From Bacteroidales bacterium (GTDB taxonomy: Bacteria; Bacteroidota; Bacteroidia; Bacteroidales; UBA932), in the NCBI GenBank assembly GCA_024401825.1, contig JAKSKF010000015.1:1-34550 (forward strand): a stretch of DNA of 34,550 nt, in the 5' to 3' direction. Shown piece by piece: positions 1-6,388 of the stretch. Positions within the stretch are counted from its first letter, which is position 1, and every line of letters starts with the position of its first letter. The position numbers and the translations under genes are program-made. The notes under the pieces were generated by a model that saw only the letters and a program-made list of their open reading frames with translations, did no database searches and had not been told where the DNA came from.

Positions 1-716
1 GTAAGTTTGCCTTCGGAGGTCTCTATCGCCGACTGTATCGCAGCCTTGTATTCATTTCGAATGTTTGCCTTGGCGGTATCCACTGCAGTCTTCAATGTTG
101 TCAGCTCTGTTGCAATGCTGTCAGCTTTATCCGTGGCGGTCTTGCCCTGGGCTTTGGCATTGTTAATGTCATTCTGCATCACATCAAGCTTGGCGTCCAT
201 CTGGGCTGCGGTGTAGTATGCGTCGAGTTGCTCGTTCACCCACTGTTTCAAGGAGCTCTCAAGTCCGGAGATGGACTGGGAGAGATTTGCGTCCAGTGCG
301 CCGATCCTTGCGTCTATCTTTGCGATGGTATCGCAGGTCCACTGGTGCTGTTCGAGGGTTGCGAAGGTGGCCTTCACCCATTCGATGGTGGCGTACTTCT
401 TCAGCTCACCATCTGTATAACTCTTGAGTTCGTCAATCCTGCGTCCGAGAGCCTCGTCGGCTCTGCGGAGTTCCTCAATGTTCTCCTTTGAAGGAGTGGT
501 GTTCATCAGGGTCTGGACATTCTGTCTGATTGTGCCCAGGTCAGCGATGCTGGTGTTGATTGCGTCAACCTGGCTCTTGATCGATGCAATTTGCTCGCTC
601 TCGATGCCATTGACCTTCTTCTCCAGAGAGTCGATGCGCTCGTTGATCTTCGAGCACGACCCCAGCAGCCCCACTGTCAGGGCCGCAAGGGAAAGTAATG
701 AAAGAATTTTTTTCAT
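1..716 (-). CDS. Coiled-coil lipoprotein, 3' part outside window
   Basis: The reading frame begins at an ATG at 716 on the minus strand and stays open to the left edge, so only about 238 N-terminal residues are visible. The start MKKILSLLSLAALTVGLLGS is followed by Cys, a typical lipoprotein signal peptide with an LGSC lipobox. The mature part is rich in Glu, Lys, Ala, Ile and Leu with heptad-like spacing (for example ERIDSLEKKV), so a long coiled coil is likely. This layout resembles the N-terminal regions (DUF4988/PL29-type) of many Bacteroidales surface proteins, where the functional domain follows the coiled coil; that domain would lie outside the window. The identity is therefore open. 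It is divergent from the CsgG operon, with about 400 bp between them. Confidence 0.75.
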   Translation of the reverse strand, partial: MKKILSLLSLAALTVGLLGSCSKINERIDSLEKKVNGIESEQIASIKSQVDAINTSIADLGTIRQNVQTLMNTTPSKENIEELRRADEALGRRIDELKSYTDGELKKYATIEWVKATFATLEQHQWTCDTIAKIDARIGALDANLSQSISGLESSLKQWVNEQLDAYYTAAQMDAKLDVMQNDINNAKAQGKTATDKADSIATELTTLKTAVDTAKANIRNEYKAAIQSAIETSEGKL

Positions 717-1118
717 GCGTTAGATGTTTGTTTTTATGTTTATTGTTTGTATTTCTGTTTTTTCTGTATTGCAAAGGATTGTCTGGTGCGCCATCGCTGT
801 AGTGTATATGAAGCGAAAGCGCGGCAGCCCGCCTATGGGCCGTCACGCTTTGAATGGTCTAAGTTATTGAAATATACGACGTTATATCCCCCCCCCTGAA
901 CACAGGAGAGCGCAGAACATATTATTGTATGACGCTTGGGTAAACATAATACTGTGCGAATATACTCAAAGTTAGCGGAATCCGAAAAATTTTCCCGTTC
1001 CGTTCCCTTTCTTTGCGGTCAAAAAAGTTAGTAGCGCGTCTGACTTAATGGCTGAACGGATGTCGGAGTGAGATTCTTTTTTTATATATTTGTGCTTGAC
1101 ATACATCGTTATATCATT
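717..1118. other. Divergent intergenic region
   Basis: This gap of about 400 bp separates the divergent lipoprotein and CsgG genes. It holds a bulged hairpin at 816-851 (arms AAAGCG and CGCTTT, inner CGG/CCG and CCC/GGG), a run of nine C at 888-896 and a -7 promoter match at 1085-1092. An ATG at 1068 in frame with CsgG exists, but it lies upstream of the -7 element and gives a poor N-terminus, so it was not used. I see no other gene. Confidence 0.6.
1085..1092 (+). promoter_or_regulatory. -7 promoter element of the CsgG operon
   Basis: TATATTTG is an exact match to the Bacteroidota -7 consensus TAnnTTTG. It lies 26 bp before the chosen CsgG start at 1119, which gives a short leader. No clear TTTG-type -33 element is visible at the usual distance, so the assignment rests on the -7 match and its position. 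Confidence 0.55.
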
Positions 1119-2000
1119 ATGAAACAGTTTATCAGATTTGCGCTTATTGCCTCTCTTGCTGTACTGTGCGCGGCGCCGTCTTTTGCCCAGGGGGAAAAGA
1201 CAATCAAGAGAAAGGTCGCCATCGGACGATTCTCCAATGAGACCCAGTATTCAAAGGGTCTGTTCTATAACAAGGCGAACGACCCTATGAGAAAGCAGGC
1301 CCTCGACATTCTTTCATCGAAGCTGGCGTCAAGCGGGAAATTCATCCTTCTCGAGCGGGAGGACCTTGATGTCCTGGTGGCCGAGGCCAGCGCTGAAATG
1401 AACAAGATAGGTGCGGATTACATCATTCTTGGCTCCATCACCGAGTTCGGACGCAAGGCGGAGGGAGAGCAGAAAGTTTTCTCTTCCACAAAGACCCAGA
1501 CTGTCGAGGCCGGCGTGAGCATACGTCTTGTCGAGGCCGCTACGGGCCTGATTATCTACTCCGACGAGGCCAAGGGCTTTGCGGAGACGACAACCAAGCA
1601 GACATTGGGCATCGGCGGTACGGCGGGTTTCGACGCCACGTTGAGTGACAAGGCCATATCGGCCGCTCTCGGACAGCTTGTGGAGAATATCATCAACAAG
1701 TGTATGGACAAGCCTTGGAGGTCTTATATCCTTTCTGTCGACGACGGCACATACGTCATTTCCGGAGGCGCCTCCCAGGGACTTGCAGCAGGGGACAACT
1801 TCACGGTTTACAGGAAGGGAAAGATTGTCACCAATCCGCAGACCGGGCTCAAAATCGAGCTTCCCGGAACAAAGACGGGCACAGTCACCGTCCTCCAGTC
1901 AGTGGGAGACACCCCGGAGACGGAAATCTCTTTCTGCTCTTATGCGGGGGACAACCTGGATGTCAACGCGCTTGAAAACTACTATATCTCTGACAAATAG
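1119..2000 (+). CDS. CsgG/HfaB-family outer-membrane protein
   Basis: This protein of 293 residues probably belongs to the CsgG/HfaB family, whose best-known member forms the outer-membrane secretion pore for curli. The start MKQFIRFALIASLAVLCAAP with a following SFAQ looks like a cleavable signal peptide; no lipobox Cys is obvious, unlike E. coli CsgG. Family-like features are the early KRKVAIGRFSNET strand, the segment LLEREDLDVLVAEAS, the strand ADYIILGSITEFG, and a central region with VEAGVSIRLVEAATGLIIYSDEAKG. The C-terminal part (from about residue 205) looks like an extra beta domain. It is the first gene of a four-gene plus-strand run with three lipoproteins. CsgG-like proteins next to DUF4810 and DUF799 lipoproteins are a recurrent trio in Gram-negative bacteria; no curli subunit gene is seen here, so the exported substrate, if any, is unknown. 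Confidence 0.85.
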   Translation: MKQFIRFALIASLAVLCAAPSFAQGEKTIKRKVAIGRFSNETQYSKGLFYNKANDPMRKQALDILSSKLASSGKFILLEREDLDVLVAEASAEMNKIGADYIILGSITEFGRKAEGEQKVFSSTKTQTVEAGVSIRLVEAATGLIIYSDEAKGFAETTTKQTLGIGGTAGFDATLSDKAISAALGQLVENIINKCMDKPWRSYILSVDDGTYVISGGASQGLAAGDNFTVYRKGKIVTNPQTGLKIELPGTKTGTVTVLQSVGDTPETEISFCSYAGDNLDVNALENYYISDK

Positions 2001-2005
2001 TACCT

Positions 2006-2344
2006 ATGAAAAGAATTATTGTCGCATTGTTCTGCGCTGTCCTGCTTTCGTCTTGCGGGGTCGGCTCGTATTCGGTTTCATCGGGAAAGTCCGATGATGC
2101 CTTCATCTCATTCACTTCAACGGAGAAGCAACCTGTCATTGTGGTGGTCGACGGCACGGAGTATAATGTCGAGACCGTAAAGGAAAAGGCGTACAGGACG
2201 GAACGCAACATCAAGAAGACGGCGCTCAACACCATAAAGATTGCGCCCGGCCGGCATCAGGTGAAGGTGCTCGTGTCCGGCAACGAGGTGTACAGCAAGT
2301 CATTGTTCATCTCGGCTACGGAACACAGAATCGTGGAATTATGA
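2006..2344 (+). CDS. Small lipoprotein of CsgG operon
   Basis: This is a 112-residue protein with the signal peptide MKRIIVALFCAVLLSSC and a lipobox Cys at residue 17. The mature part reads as a small beta-rich domain: VIVVVDGTEYNV, then a basic stretch (KEKAYRTERNIKK), then TIKIAPGRHQVKVLVSGNEVYSKSLFIS. The pattern of a short strand, PGRH turn and strand recalls PEGA-type surface domains, but the match is weak. It starts 5 bp after the CsgG stop, and its TGA overlaps the next ATG (2341-2344), so translation is probably coupled. I do not recognise a named family; a structural partner role in the CsgG/DUF4810/DUF799 assembly is inferred from the operon alone. Confidence 0.75.
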   Translation: MKRIIVALFCAVLLSSCGVGSYSVSSGKSDDAFISFTSTEKQPVIVVVDGTEYNVETVKEKAYRTERNIKKTALNTIKIAPGRHQVKVLVSGNEVYSKSLFISATEHRIVEL

Positions 2345-2778
2345 AGAAACTGATTGCCATTCTCGCCGCAATCGTGACCTTTGCCGCGTGCAGGACGACC
2401 GACCTGTATTATTGGGGCGGCAATATAAATGGGACGACAACATACGAGCGCCTCGCTTACCAGTCGTACGACAAGCAGTCTCCTGAGAGCCTCTGCAATC
2501 TGATTGTGGCCTACGAGGATATGGTGACTCGTCCTGCGGGGACAAGGCAGGTTCCGCCTCCGGGAATATGCGCTGAGTACGGATATCTTCTGCTCCAGCC
2601 CGGAACCGCCCAGACGTTCGCCGCCTCGGCTACCGATGCTCAGAAGAGAGTGTTCGGAAGTTCGGATTTCAATGAGGTATTCAGGCAGCGCGGGGAGGAG
2701 ATGATGAAGAAGGAACTTGAACTGTATCCCGAATCGGAAAAATTCATCGCCCCTCTTGTCAAACGGTTTACGGAGTAA
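2341..2778 (+). CDS. DUF4810-type lipoprotein
   Basis: The 145-residue product begins MKKLIAILAAIVTFAAC, a lipoprotein signal with Cys at residue 17. The sequence LYYWGGN soon after the Cys, YERLAYQSYDKQSPESL, and the segment PPPGICAEYGYLLLQPG are characteristic of DUF4810 lipoproteins. These are usually encoded between a CsgG-like protein and a DUF799 lipoprotein, which is the order found here. The C-terminal half is helical (RGEEMMKKELELYPESEKFI). The start overlaps the stop of the preceding gene by 4 bp. The molecular role of the family is not established; attachment to the periplasmic face of the outer membrane is the simplest reading. Confidence 0.85.
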   Translation: MKKLIAILAAIVTFAACRTTDLYYWGGNINGTTTYERLAYQSYDKQSPESLCNLIVAYEDMVTRPAGTRQVPPPGICAEYGYLLLQPGTAQTFAASATDAQKRVFGSSDFNEVFRQRGEEMMKKELELYPESEKFIAPLVKRFTE

Positions 2779-2780
2779 TT

Positions 2781-3455
2781 ATGAAAAGGATTCTGCTCAT
2801 CATAGGTCTCGTGGCGGCGGTTTCGTCCTGCGGCACGACAAATCAGGTTACAAGAGGGCAGCAGTATGCCGGGATGTACGAGGTGAAGCCGGTGGTCCTG
2901 CTGGTTATGCCTCCCATAAACAATACCTCCAATGTAGAGGCGAAGGAACTTCTCTACACCTCCATCAGCAGGCCTCTTGCCGAGGCAGGATACTATGTCA
3001 TTTCTCCTCTTCTTGCGATGGACGTCCTGAAGGCGGAGAGCGCATATGATTCGGAGATATTCGTCGATTCCCCTCTGACAACGTTCCGTGATTATTTCGG
3101 ATGCGACGCGGTAGTGTTCTCGGAAATAAACACCTGGGCCAAGAAGGGTTTCGCCATCGAGGCGAATATCAGATACTTCATCAAATCTGCCGCAACGGGG
3201 GAGATAATCTTCGACAGGAGTTGCGACCTTGTTCTCGACCTTCACGTCAAGACAGGCGGGGACTCCGCTCTTTCAATGCTTGTGGGCCTTGCGGCATCTG
3301 CCATCAACACTGCGGCGACAAACCACATAGAGGCCGCCCGAAAGGCAAACTACTTCATATTCCGTGACATCCCGAGAGGGAAGTATGACCCTCTGTTCGG
3401 CCAGGATATGGACTTCATCGCCGAGGAGAAGGACGTCAGCGCCGTCGTGGAGTAG
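2781..3455 (+). CDS. DUF799 (GNA1162-like) lipoprotein
   Basis: This protein of 224 residues has the lipoprotein signal MKRILLIIGLVAAVSSC (Cys at 17). It matches the DUF799/GNA1162 family by its order of motifs: VVLLVMPPINNTSNVEAKE near residue 38, then TSISRPLAEAGYYVISPLLAMDVLK, then FRDYFGCDAVVFSEINTWAKKG, and a last strand pair ending in a helical tail. GNA1162 of Neisseria is a surface-exposed lipoprotein whose fold is related to TolB's N-terminal domain. It is the last gene of the operon, 2 bp after the DUF4810 stop. Its job, together with the CsgG-like protein, is probably envelope assembly or export; no direct evidence for the substrate is visible. Confidence 0.87.
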   Translation: MKRILLIIGLVAAVSSCGTTNQVTRGQQYAGMYEVKPVVLLVMPPINNTSNVEAKELLYTSISRPLAEAGYYVISPLLAMDVLKAESAYDSEIFVDSPLTTFRDYFGCDAVVFSEINTWAKKGFAIEANIRYFIKSAATGEIIFDRSCDLVLDLHVKTGGDSALSMLVGLAASAINTAATNHIEAARKANYFIFRDIPRGKYDPLFGQDMDFIAEEKDVSAVVE

Positions 3456-3708
3456 GGGAGGCCGTGCTTCGGCGGGGCATACCGCGGTGTCTGGCAACTG
3501 TTCGGGCACGTGCATTCAGGTCCTGGAAGTCTCGGGATTGGCAAGGATGACGAGCGCCTGGTACATTTGTTTCCAACTCAATATGATGTCGGTGTCGGTC
3601 GAAAGTCCGCCACAAGTGTCGGCCTGTATCCTACGTGCAAGTACGTGAAAAAATGAAAAATCCAGCCACTAATTTTGATAGATAAACAACCATTATTGGT
3701 CCATTCTG

Positions 3709-3732
3709 AAAAACCCGTCTTTGACAGGCGGG
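3709..3732 (-). terminator. Likely intrinsic terminator of the ATPase gene
   Basis: Read on the minus strand, the stem CCCGCC / GACGGG (3714-3732, one C-A mismatch) with a 7-nt loop is followed by five T (complement of 3709-3713). It begins 8 bp after the ATPase stop codon at 3740. The stem is short, so the call is moderate. The rest of 3456-3739 shows no gene that I can support. Confidence 0.5.
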
Positions 3733-3739
3733 CGAAAGT

Positions 3740-4945
3740 TTAATAGAGAAATCCGAACAGCCACAACGGTATTCTTGAACCGGTGCCGACTTCCGTGTCA
3801 TCGACAGCAAGGAAGCTGTCAGGCTCGTCCTTTATCTGCTCAAAGGACTTCCCCGCTCCGCCAACCTCGAAAAGATATTTTCCGCTTGCGAAGAAATCCC
3901 CCTTCTTGGGATACTGAAGAGTATTGTATGCTCCCATCTGGTTGGCGAAGAATGTTTCCCGGATTGTGCCGGTCTCCGTCTTGCCCCCCAGGGCGTACAT
4001 AATGTTCGGATTGCCAAGGAAGACCTTGTCAGGATTAACCAGCTTCTTGTAATTCTTGAGTTCTGCTGTCAGGAGGTTCATGACACCTGCCCTGTCAAGG
4101 GCATACAGCATCTTCAGGCAGGAATCCCGTGTAGTACTTAGGGCTTCACACAGTCTGTTCACGTTCGGAACGAACGGAAGGCTTTCTGCTGTAATCATAA
4201 GTAGTTTCCCGGCTTTTTGAACCGTCTCGAAGGTTACGTCCTCCACTGCCGGAAGATCACTCTCCAGAGTCTGAGAGACCGCTTCCGACAGCCTTATATG
4301 GAAGTCTGAATGCGATTCCTTATAGAACGGGTACATACCGTGGGACAAATAGTCCTGGAAATACTTCAGGACCTTTGCCTTCGATGTAATCTCCATCGCA
4401 TACTTGACGTGATTCTTCAACACATCCTCAAGCGAATGGGATTCGAAAGAAGCGATGCCTTCGTATTCAAGATATTCCCTGAAAGAAAGATTATGGAGCC
4501 TGTAAAGCGTCTGTCTCCTGGAAAGGTCCACCTTTGAATTGTCAATCCGTAGCATAGACGAACCGGTATATACGACGTTCAGTTTCGGATAGTTGTCATA
4601 AAGGTTCTTCAGAACAGCCGTCCAGTCCGGGCACTTATGTATCTCATCCAGGAAGAGATGATAGACTCCGAGGGAGTACAGGTAATCGACAAGGTCCATA
4701 ACCGAATGGGTCTTGAACCAAAGATTATCCATTGAAACGTAAAAGGCATCATCAGGATTGTCGAATGTTTCCTTGATATGCTGAAGGACAAGAGTGGTCT
4801 TTCCAACTCCTTTCTCTCCTTTTATTCCGAGCATCCGGACATCCCAGTTTATTGAGAAGTACAGACTTCTCTTGAATGTCATTGACGTTTCGGCCAGTTT
4901 TCTGTGATAGACCGTTATGAGTGGCAGAATCTCTTTAACTTCCAT
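3740..4945 (-). CDS. AAA ATPase with C-terminal DUF4143 domain
   Basis: This 401-residue protein belongs to the AAA_14/DUF4143 ATPases that are abundant in Bacteroidales and archaea. Walker A is GEKGVGKT at residues 43-50, Walker B is HLFLDEIHK with D100/E101, and a sensor-like VVYTGSSML follows. The segment LHNLSFREYLEYEG after the ATPase core is typical of the family. The C-terminal part (about 200-401) corresponds to DUF4143 and ends in FEVGGAGKSFEQIKD, a position where relatives carry a restriction-endonuclease-like strand. The family's biological role is not settled. It stands alone, flanked by a terminator-like stem downstream and two palindromes upstream. Its base composition is more A+T-rich than the flanking operons, consistent with acquisition. 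Confidence 0.88.
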   Translation of the reverse strand: MEVKEILPLITVYHRKLAETSMTFKRSLYFSINWDVRMLGIKGEKGVGKTTLVLQHIKETFDNPDDAFYVSMDNLWFKTHSVMDLVDYLYSLGVYHLFLDEIHKCPDWTAVLKNLYDNYPKLNVVYTGSSMLRIDNSKVDLSRRQTLYRLHNLSFREYLEYEGIASFESHSLEDVLKNHVKYAMEITSKAKVLKYFQDYLSHGMYPFYKESHSDFHIRLSEAVSQTLESDLPAVEDVTFETVQKAGKLLMITAESLPFVPNVNRLCEALSTTRDSCLKMLYALDRAGVMNLLTAELKNYKKLVNPDKVFLGNPNIMYALGGKTETGTIRETFFANQMGAYNTLQYPKKGDFFASGKYLFEVGGAGKSFEQIKDEPDSFLAVDDTEVGTGSRIPLWLFGFLY

Positions 4946-4963
4946 ACGGATTCATGTTTTCAG

Positions 4964-4971
4964 CAAAGATA
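4964..4971 (-). promoter_or_regulatory. -7 promoter element of the ATPase gene
   Basis: On the minus strand this reads TATCTTTG, an exact match to TAnnTTTG, 18 bp before the ATPase start codon. The -33 position falls inside the adjacent palindrome (4977-4994), and no separate TTTG is evident there. Confidence 0.6.
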
Positions 4972-4976
4972 ATGAT

Positions 4977-5027
4977 TAACTTTTGAAAAAGTTACTTTTT
5001 ATTATAAATTAACTTCTGGAAAAGTTA
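4977..5027. promoter_or_regulatory. Two palindromic operator-like sites
   Basis: TAACTTTTGAAAAAGTTA at 4977-4994 is a perfect 8+8 bp palindrome with a 2-bp centre. A second copy, TAACTTCTGGAAAAGTTA, lies at 5010-5027 with one arm mismatch. Their centres are 33 bp apart, about three helical turns. The first starts 5 bp upstream of the ATPase -7 box and so covers the core promoter, the position expected for a repressor. No repressor gene is adjacent, so autoregulation by the ATPase or control by a distant protein are both possible. Confidence 0.6.
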
Positions 5028-5066
5028 TTTTGGCAACGTACCTGTAAAGATACATTTTCCAACGAC

Positions 5067-5074
5067 TAATTTTG
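5067..5074 (+). promoter_or_regulatory. -7 promoter element for candidate small RNA
   Basis: TAATTTTG exactly matches TAnnTTTG on the plus strand. No plus-strand coding region follows before the terminator at 5169-5198. No convincing -33 element is seen. It sits within the partly palindromic CTAATTTTGATTAG. Confidence 0.45.
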
Positions 5075-5080
5075 ATTAGC

Positions 5081-5198
5081 CATAATTGTTTATCAAAGCA
5101 CTGGCAACGTACAGCGAGGACTAAGATTTCACCTCAAAACAGAAAGACTGTTTCAGTAGTTTCTTCTGGGAGTGTTCAGCAATGGGCACTCCTTTTTT
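5081..5198 (+). ncRNA. Candidate small RNA
   Basis: A transcript starting about 7 bp after the -7 box at 5067-5074 and ending at the terminator at 5169-5198 would be about 118 nt. It contains a perfect 6-bp hairpin (AAACAG at 5137-5142, loop AAAGA, CTGTTT at 5148-5153) and the terminator hairpin. There is no start codon with a useful open frame in this direction. It carries the second copy of TGGCAACGTAC (5102-5112; the first is at 5031-5041). I do not recognise an Rfam family. The 5' end is inferred from the promoter only. Confidence 0.42.
5169..5198 (+). terminator. Strong intrinsic terminator, plus strand
   Basis: GGAGTGTTC (5169-5177) pairs with GGGCACTCC (5184-5192) as a 9-bp stem with two G-U pairs and a 6-nt loop, followed by six T (5193-5198). 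No plus-strand protein gene ends near it, so it either closes the candidate small RNA, blocks transcription running into the minus-strand nuclease gene, or is left over from a lost gene. Between 5199 and 5275 I see nothing else. Confidence 0.75.
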
Positions 5199-5275
5199 GA
5201 TAATCTTAAATGACCCTTGTGAAGGTACTACCAAACGCTTAGAGCCTATTCTTAAATACGAAGATGTCAACTCTG

Positions 5276-6076
5276 TTAATTGCCTTTTGGAACATATTTT
5301 TCTAATTCTTTATCTAATGCCTCTTTGAGATTGTTCAGCTTGTTGATAATATTTTCAAGATTTTTCCCGCCCATTATCTTGCTAATCAACGATTCTGTTT
5401 TTTCAAAATAAAGTTTTCTCTTGACTTTACATTCTGATATTTCGTTTTCAGAATCGGATTTAATTTTACTTGCAGGGATAAGGAATACTGCCTCTGGCTT
5501 TAGCGTTTTGTTAATAATATTCCACCCAACGCCAATAGCGAAATAAAAACAACAAGCACCGTCTTTTATTGCATTTATCGGGTAGAACAAATCTTTGCTA
5601 ATCTTATCTTTGGCACATAGTTCCAATGAGTTATCTTGTTTGTGATTTGTCCATTTGCACTCAACTGCAATTCTGTCCCCTTTCTTAAATCCATTGCGCG
5701 AGTCCTTGTCACTAGTATATTCAAGAATTATATCAGGATATTGATTTGTTTCCGGCTTTCCAGATTCTTTCAGCTTTTCTGGCTTTTTGCCTTTATTATA
5801 TAAATTTTGAATTTTATCACTTCTCCAAGAAACAAATTTCCAGTTTGCAGTGTCAATAAGGCTTGCGATATAATATTCGAAAAGTTTACCCATCGATAAA
5901 TTAAAATAGTCCTTTGTTTTACCTTCGGGATGGTTGTCCTGCAACCACAATTTTGCTTGATTTGAAAAGATGCTTTTTTGAAAATCGTTGCATTCCTGTT
6001 CGAGGATATCTTTTAGCAAACTTCTTTTAATTGTCTTTTGGGTTAATTGAATGATAGTATCATTGATTTTTGCCAT
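5276..6076 (-). CDS. Orphan PD-(D/E)XK nuclease-like protein
   Basis: The 266-residue product shows the pattern of a PD-(D/E)XK nuclease: an early acidic helix GKLFEYY (E67), then YPDIILEY (D115), then IAVECKW with E139 and K141. This is the restriction-enzyme fold seen in type II endonucleases and related repair or defence nucleases. The C-terminal end is a Lys/Glu-rich helical tail. No methyltransferase or partner gene is adjacent, so a classic restriction-modification pair is not supported here. The codons are strikingly A+T-rich (many AAA, AAT, TTA) compared with the flanking operons, which suggests recent transfer. A near match to the -7 element (TAATTTTA, minus strand, 6105-6112) lies upstream, with an inverted repeat beyond it. 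Confidence 0.65.
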   Translation of the reverse strand: MAKINDTIIQLTQKTIKRSLLKDILEQECNDFQKSIFSNQAKLWLQDNHPEGKTKDYFNLSMGKLFEYYIASLIDTANWKFVSWRSDKIQNLYNKGKKPEKLKESGKPETNQYPDIILEYTSDKDSRNGFKKGDRIAVECKWTNHKQDNSLELCAKDKISKDLFYPINAIKDGACCFYFAIGVGWNIINKTLKPEAVFLIPASKIKSDSENEISECKVKRKLYFEKTESLISKIMGGKNLENIINKLNNLKEALDKELEKYVPKGN

Positions 6077-6140
6077 TGTAGGTAGAGGTAAATGAATAAA
6101 TATGTAAAATTAGATATATTTTGGGTATACTACTATAAAC

Positions 6141-6183
6141 AACTTACACAACCCTTACTATTGTGTAAGAAATTGTGTAAGTT
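6141..6183. repeat. Inverted repeat with a third half-site beside tRNA-Ser
   Basis: AACTTACACAA (6141-6151) and TTGTGTAAGTT (6173-6183) form a perfect 11-bp inverted repeat with a 21-bp spacer. The spacer contains a further TTGTGTAAG (6161-6169), a direct copy of the right arm. It lies 33 bp from the 3' end of tRNA-Ser and about 65 bp upstream of the nuclease start. It may be an operator for the nuclease gene or a recombinase binding site; the sequence alone does not decide. Confidence 0.6.
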
Positions 6184-6215
6184 CCTCGCAAATGCCTGAT
6201 TTTCAGGCTATACTG

Positions 6216-6300
6216 CGGAGAGTGAGGGATTCGAACCCCCGAACCCGTTAAGGTCAACAGTTTTCAAGACTGCCGCCATCAACCACTCGGCCAACTCTCC
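6216..6300 (-). tRNA. tRNA-Ser (anticodon UGA)
   Basis: The minus strand folds as an 85-nt class II tRNA. The acceptor arms are GGAGAGT and ACTCTCC, the anticodon loop in GCAGTCTTGAAAACTG carries TGA, a long variable arm follows, and the T loop is TTCGAAT. The discriminator base is G, as expected for serine. CCA is not encoded. Its 3' end faces the A+T-rich nuclease gene, the usual side for insertion of mobile DNA at tRNA genes. Confidence 0.95.
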
Positions 6301-6388
6301 TTCCCGCAGCGGCATAGGATTCCGCTTGAGGGACTGCAAATATAGATAAATTTTGCAAGAATGCAAAAATAGTTGGAACTGCCCTTTT

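Noticed and set aside
3456-3708. Possible short gene downstream of the DUF799 gene
   Set aside because: The available frames have shadow-like composition, no plausible start and no motif; only A+T-rich sequence with a -7-like word was found.
3740-6076. ATPase and nuclease as a two-gene defence operon
   Set aside because: The genes are on the same strand but separated by 330 bp with an operator array, promoter and opposite-strand terminator between them, so co-transcription is not supported.
6216-6300. Attachment-site duplication of the tRNA-Ser 3' end
   Set aside because: I looked for a second copy of the T-arm and acceptor sequence between 3456 and 6216 and did not see one.
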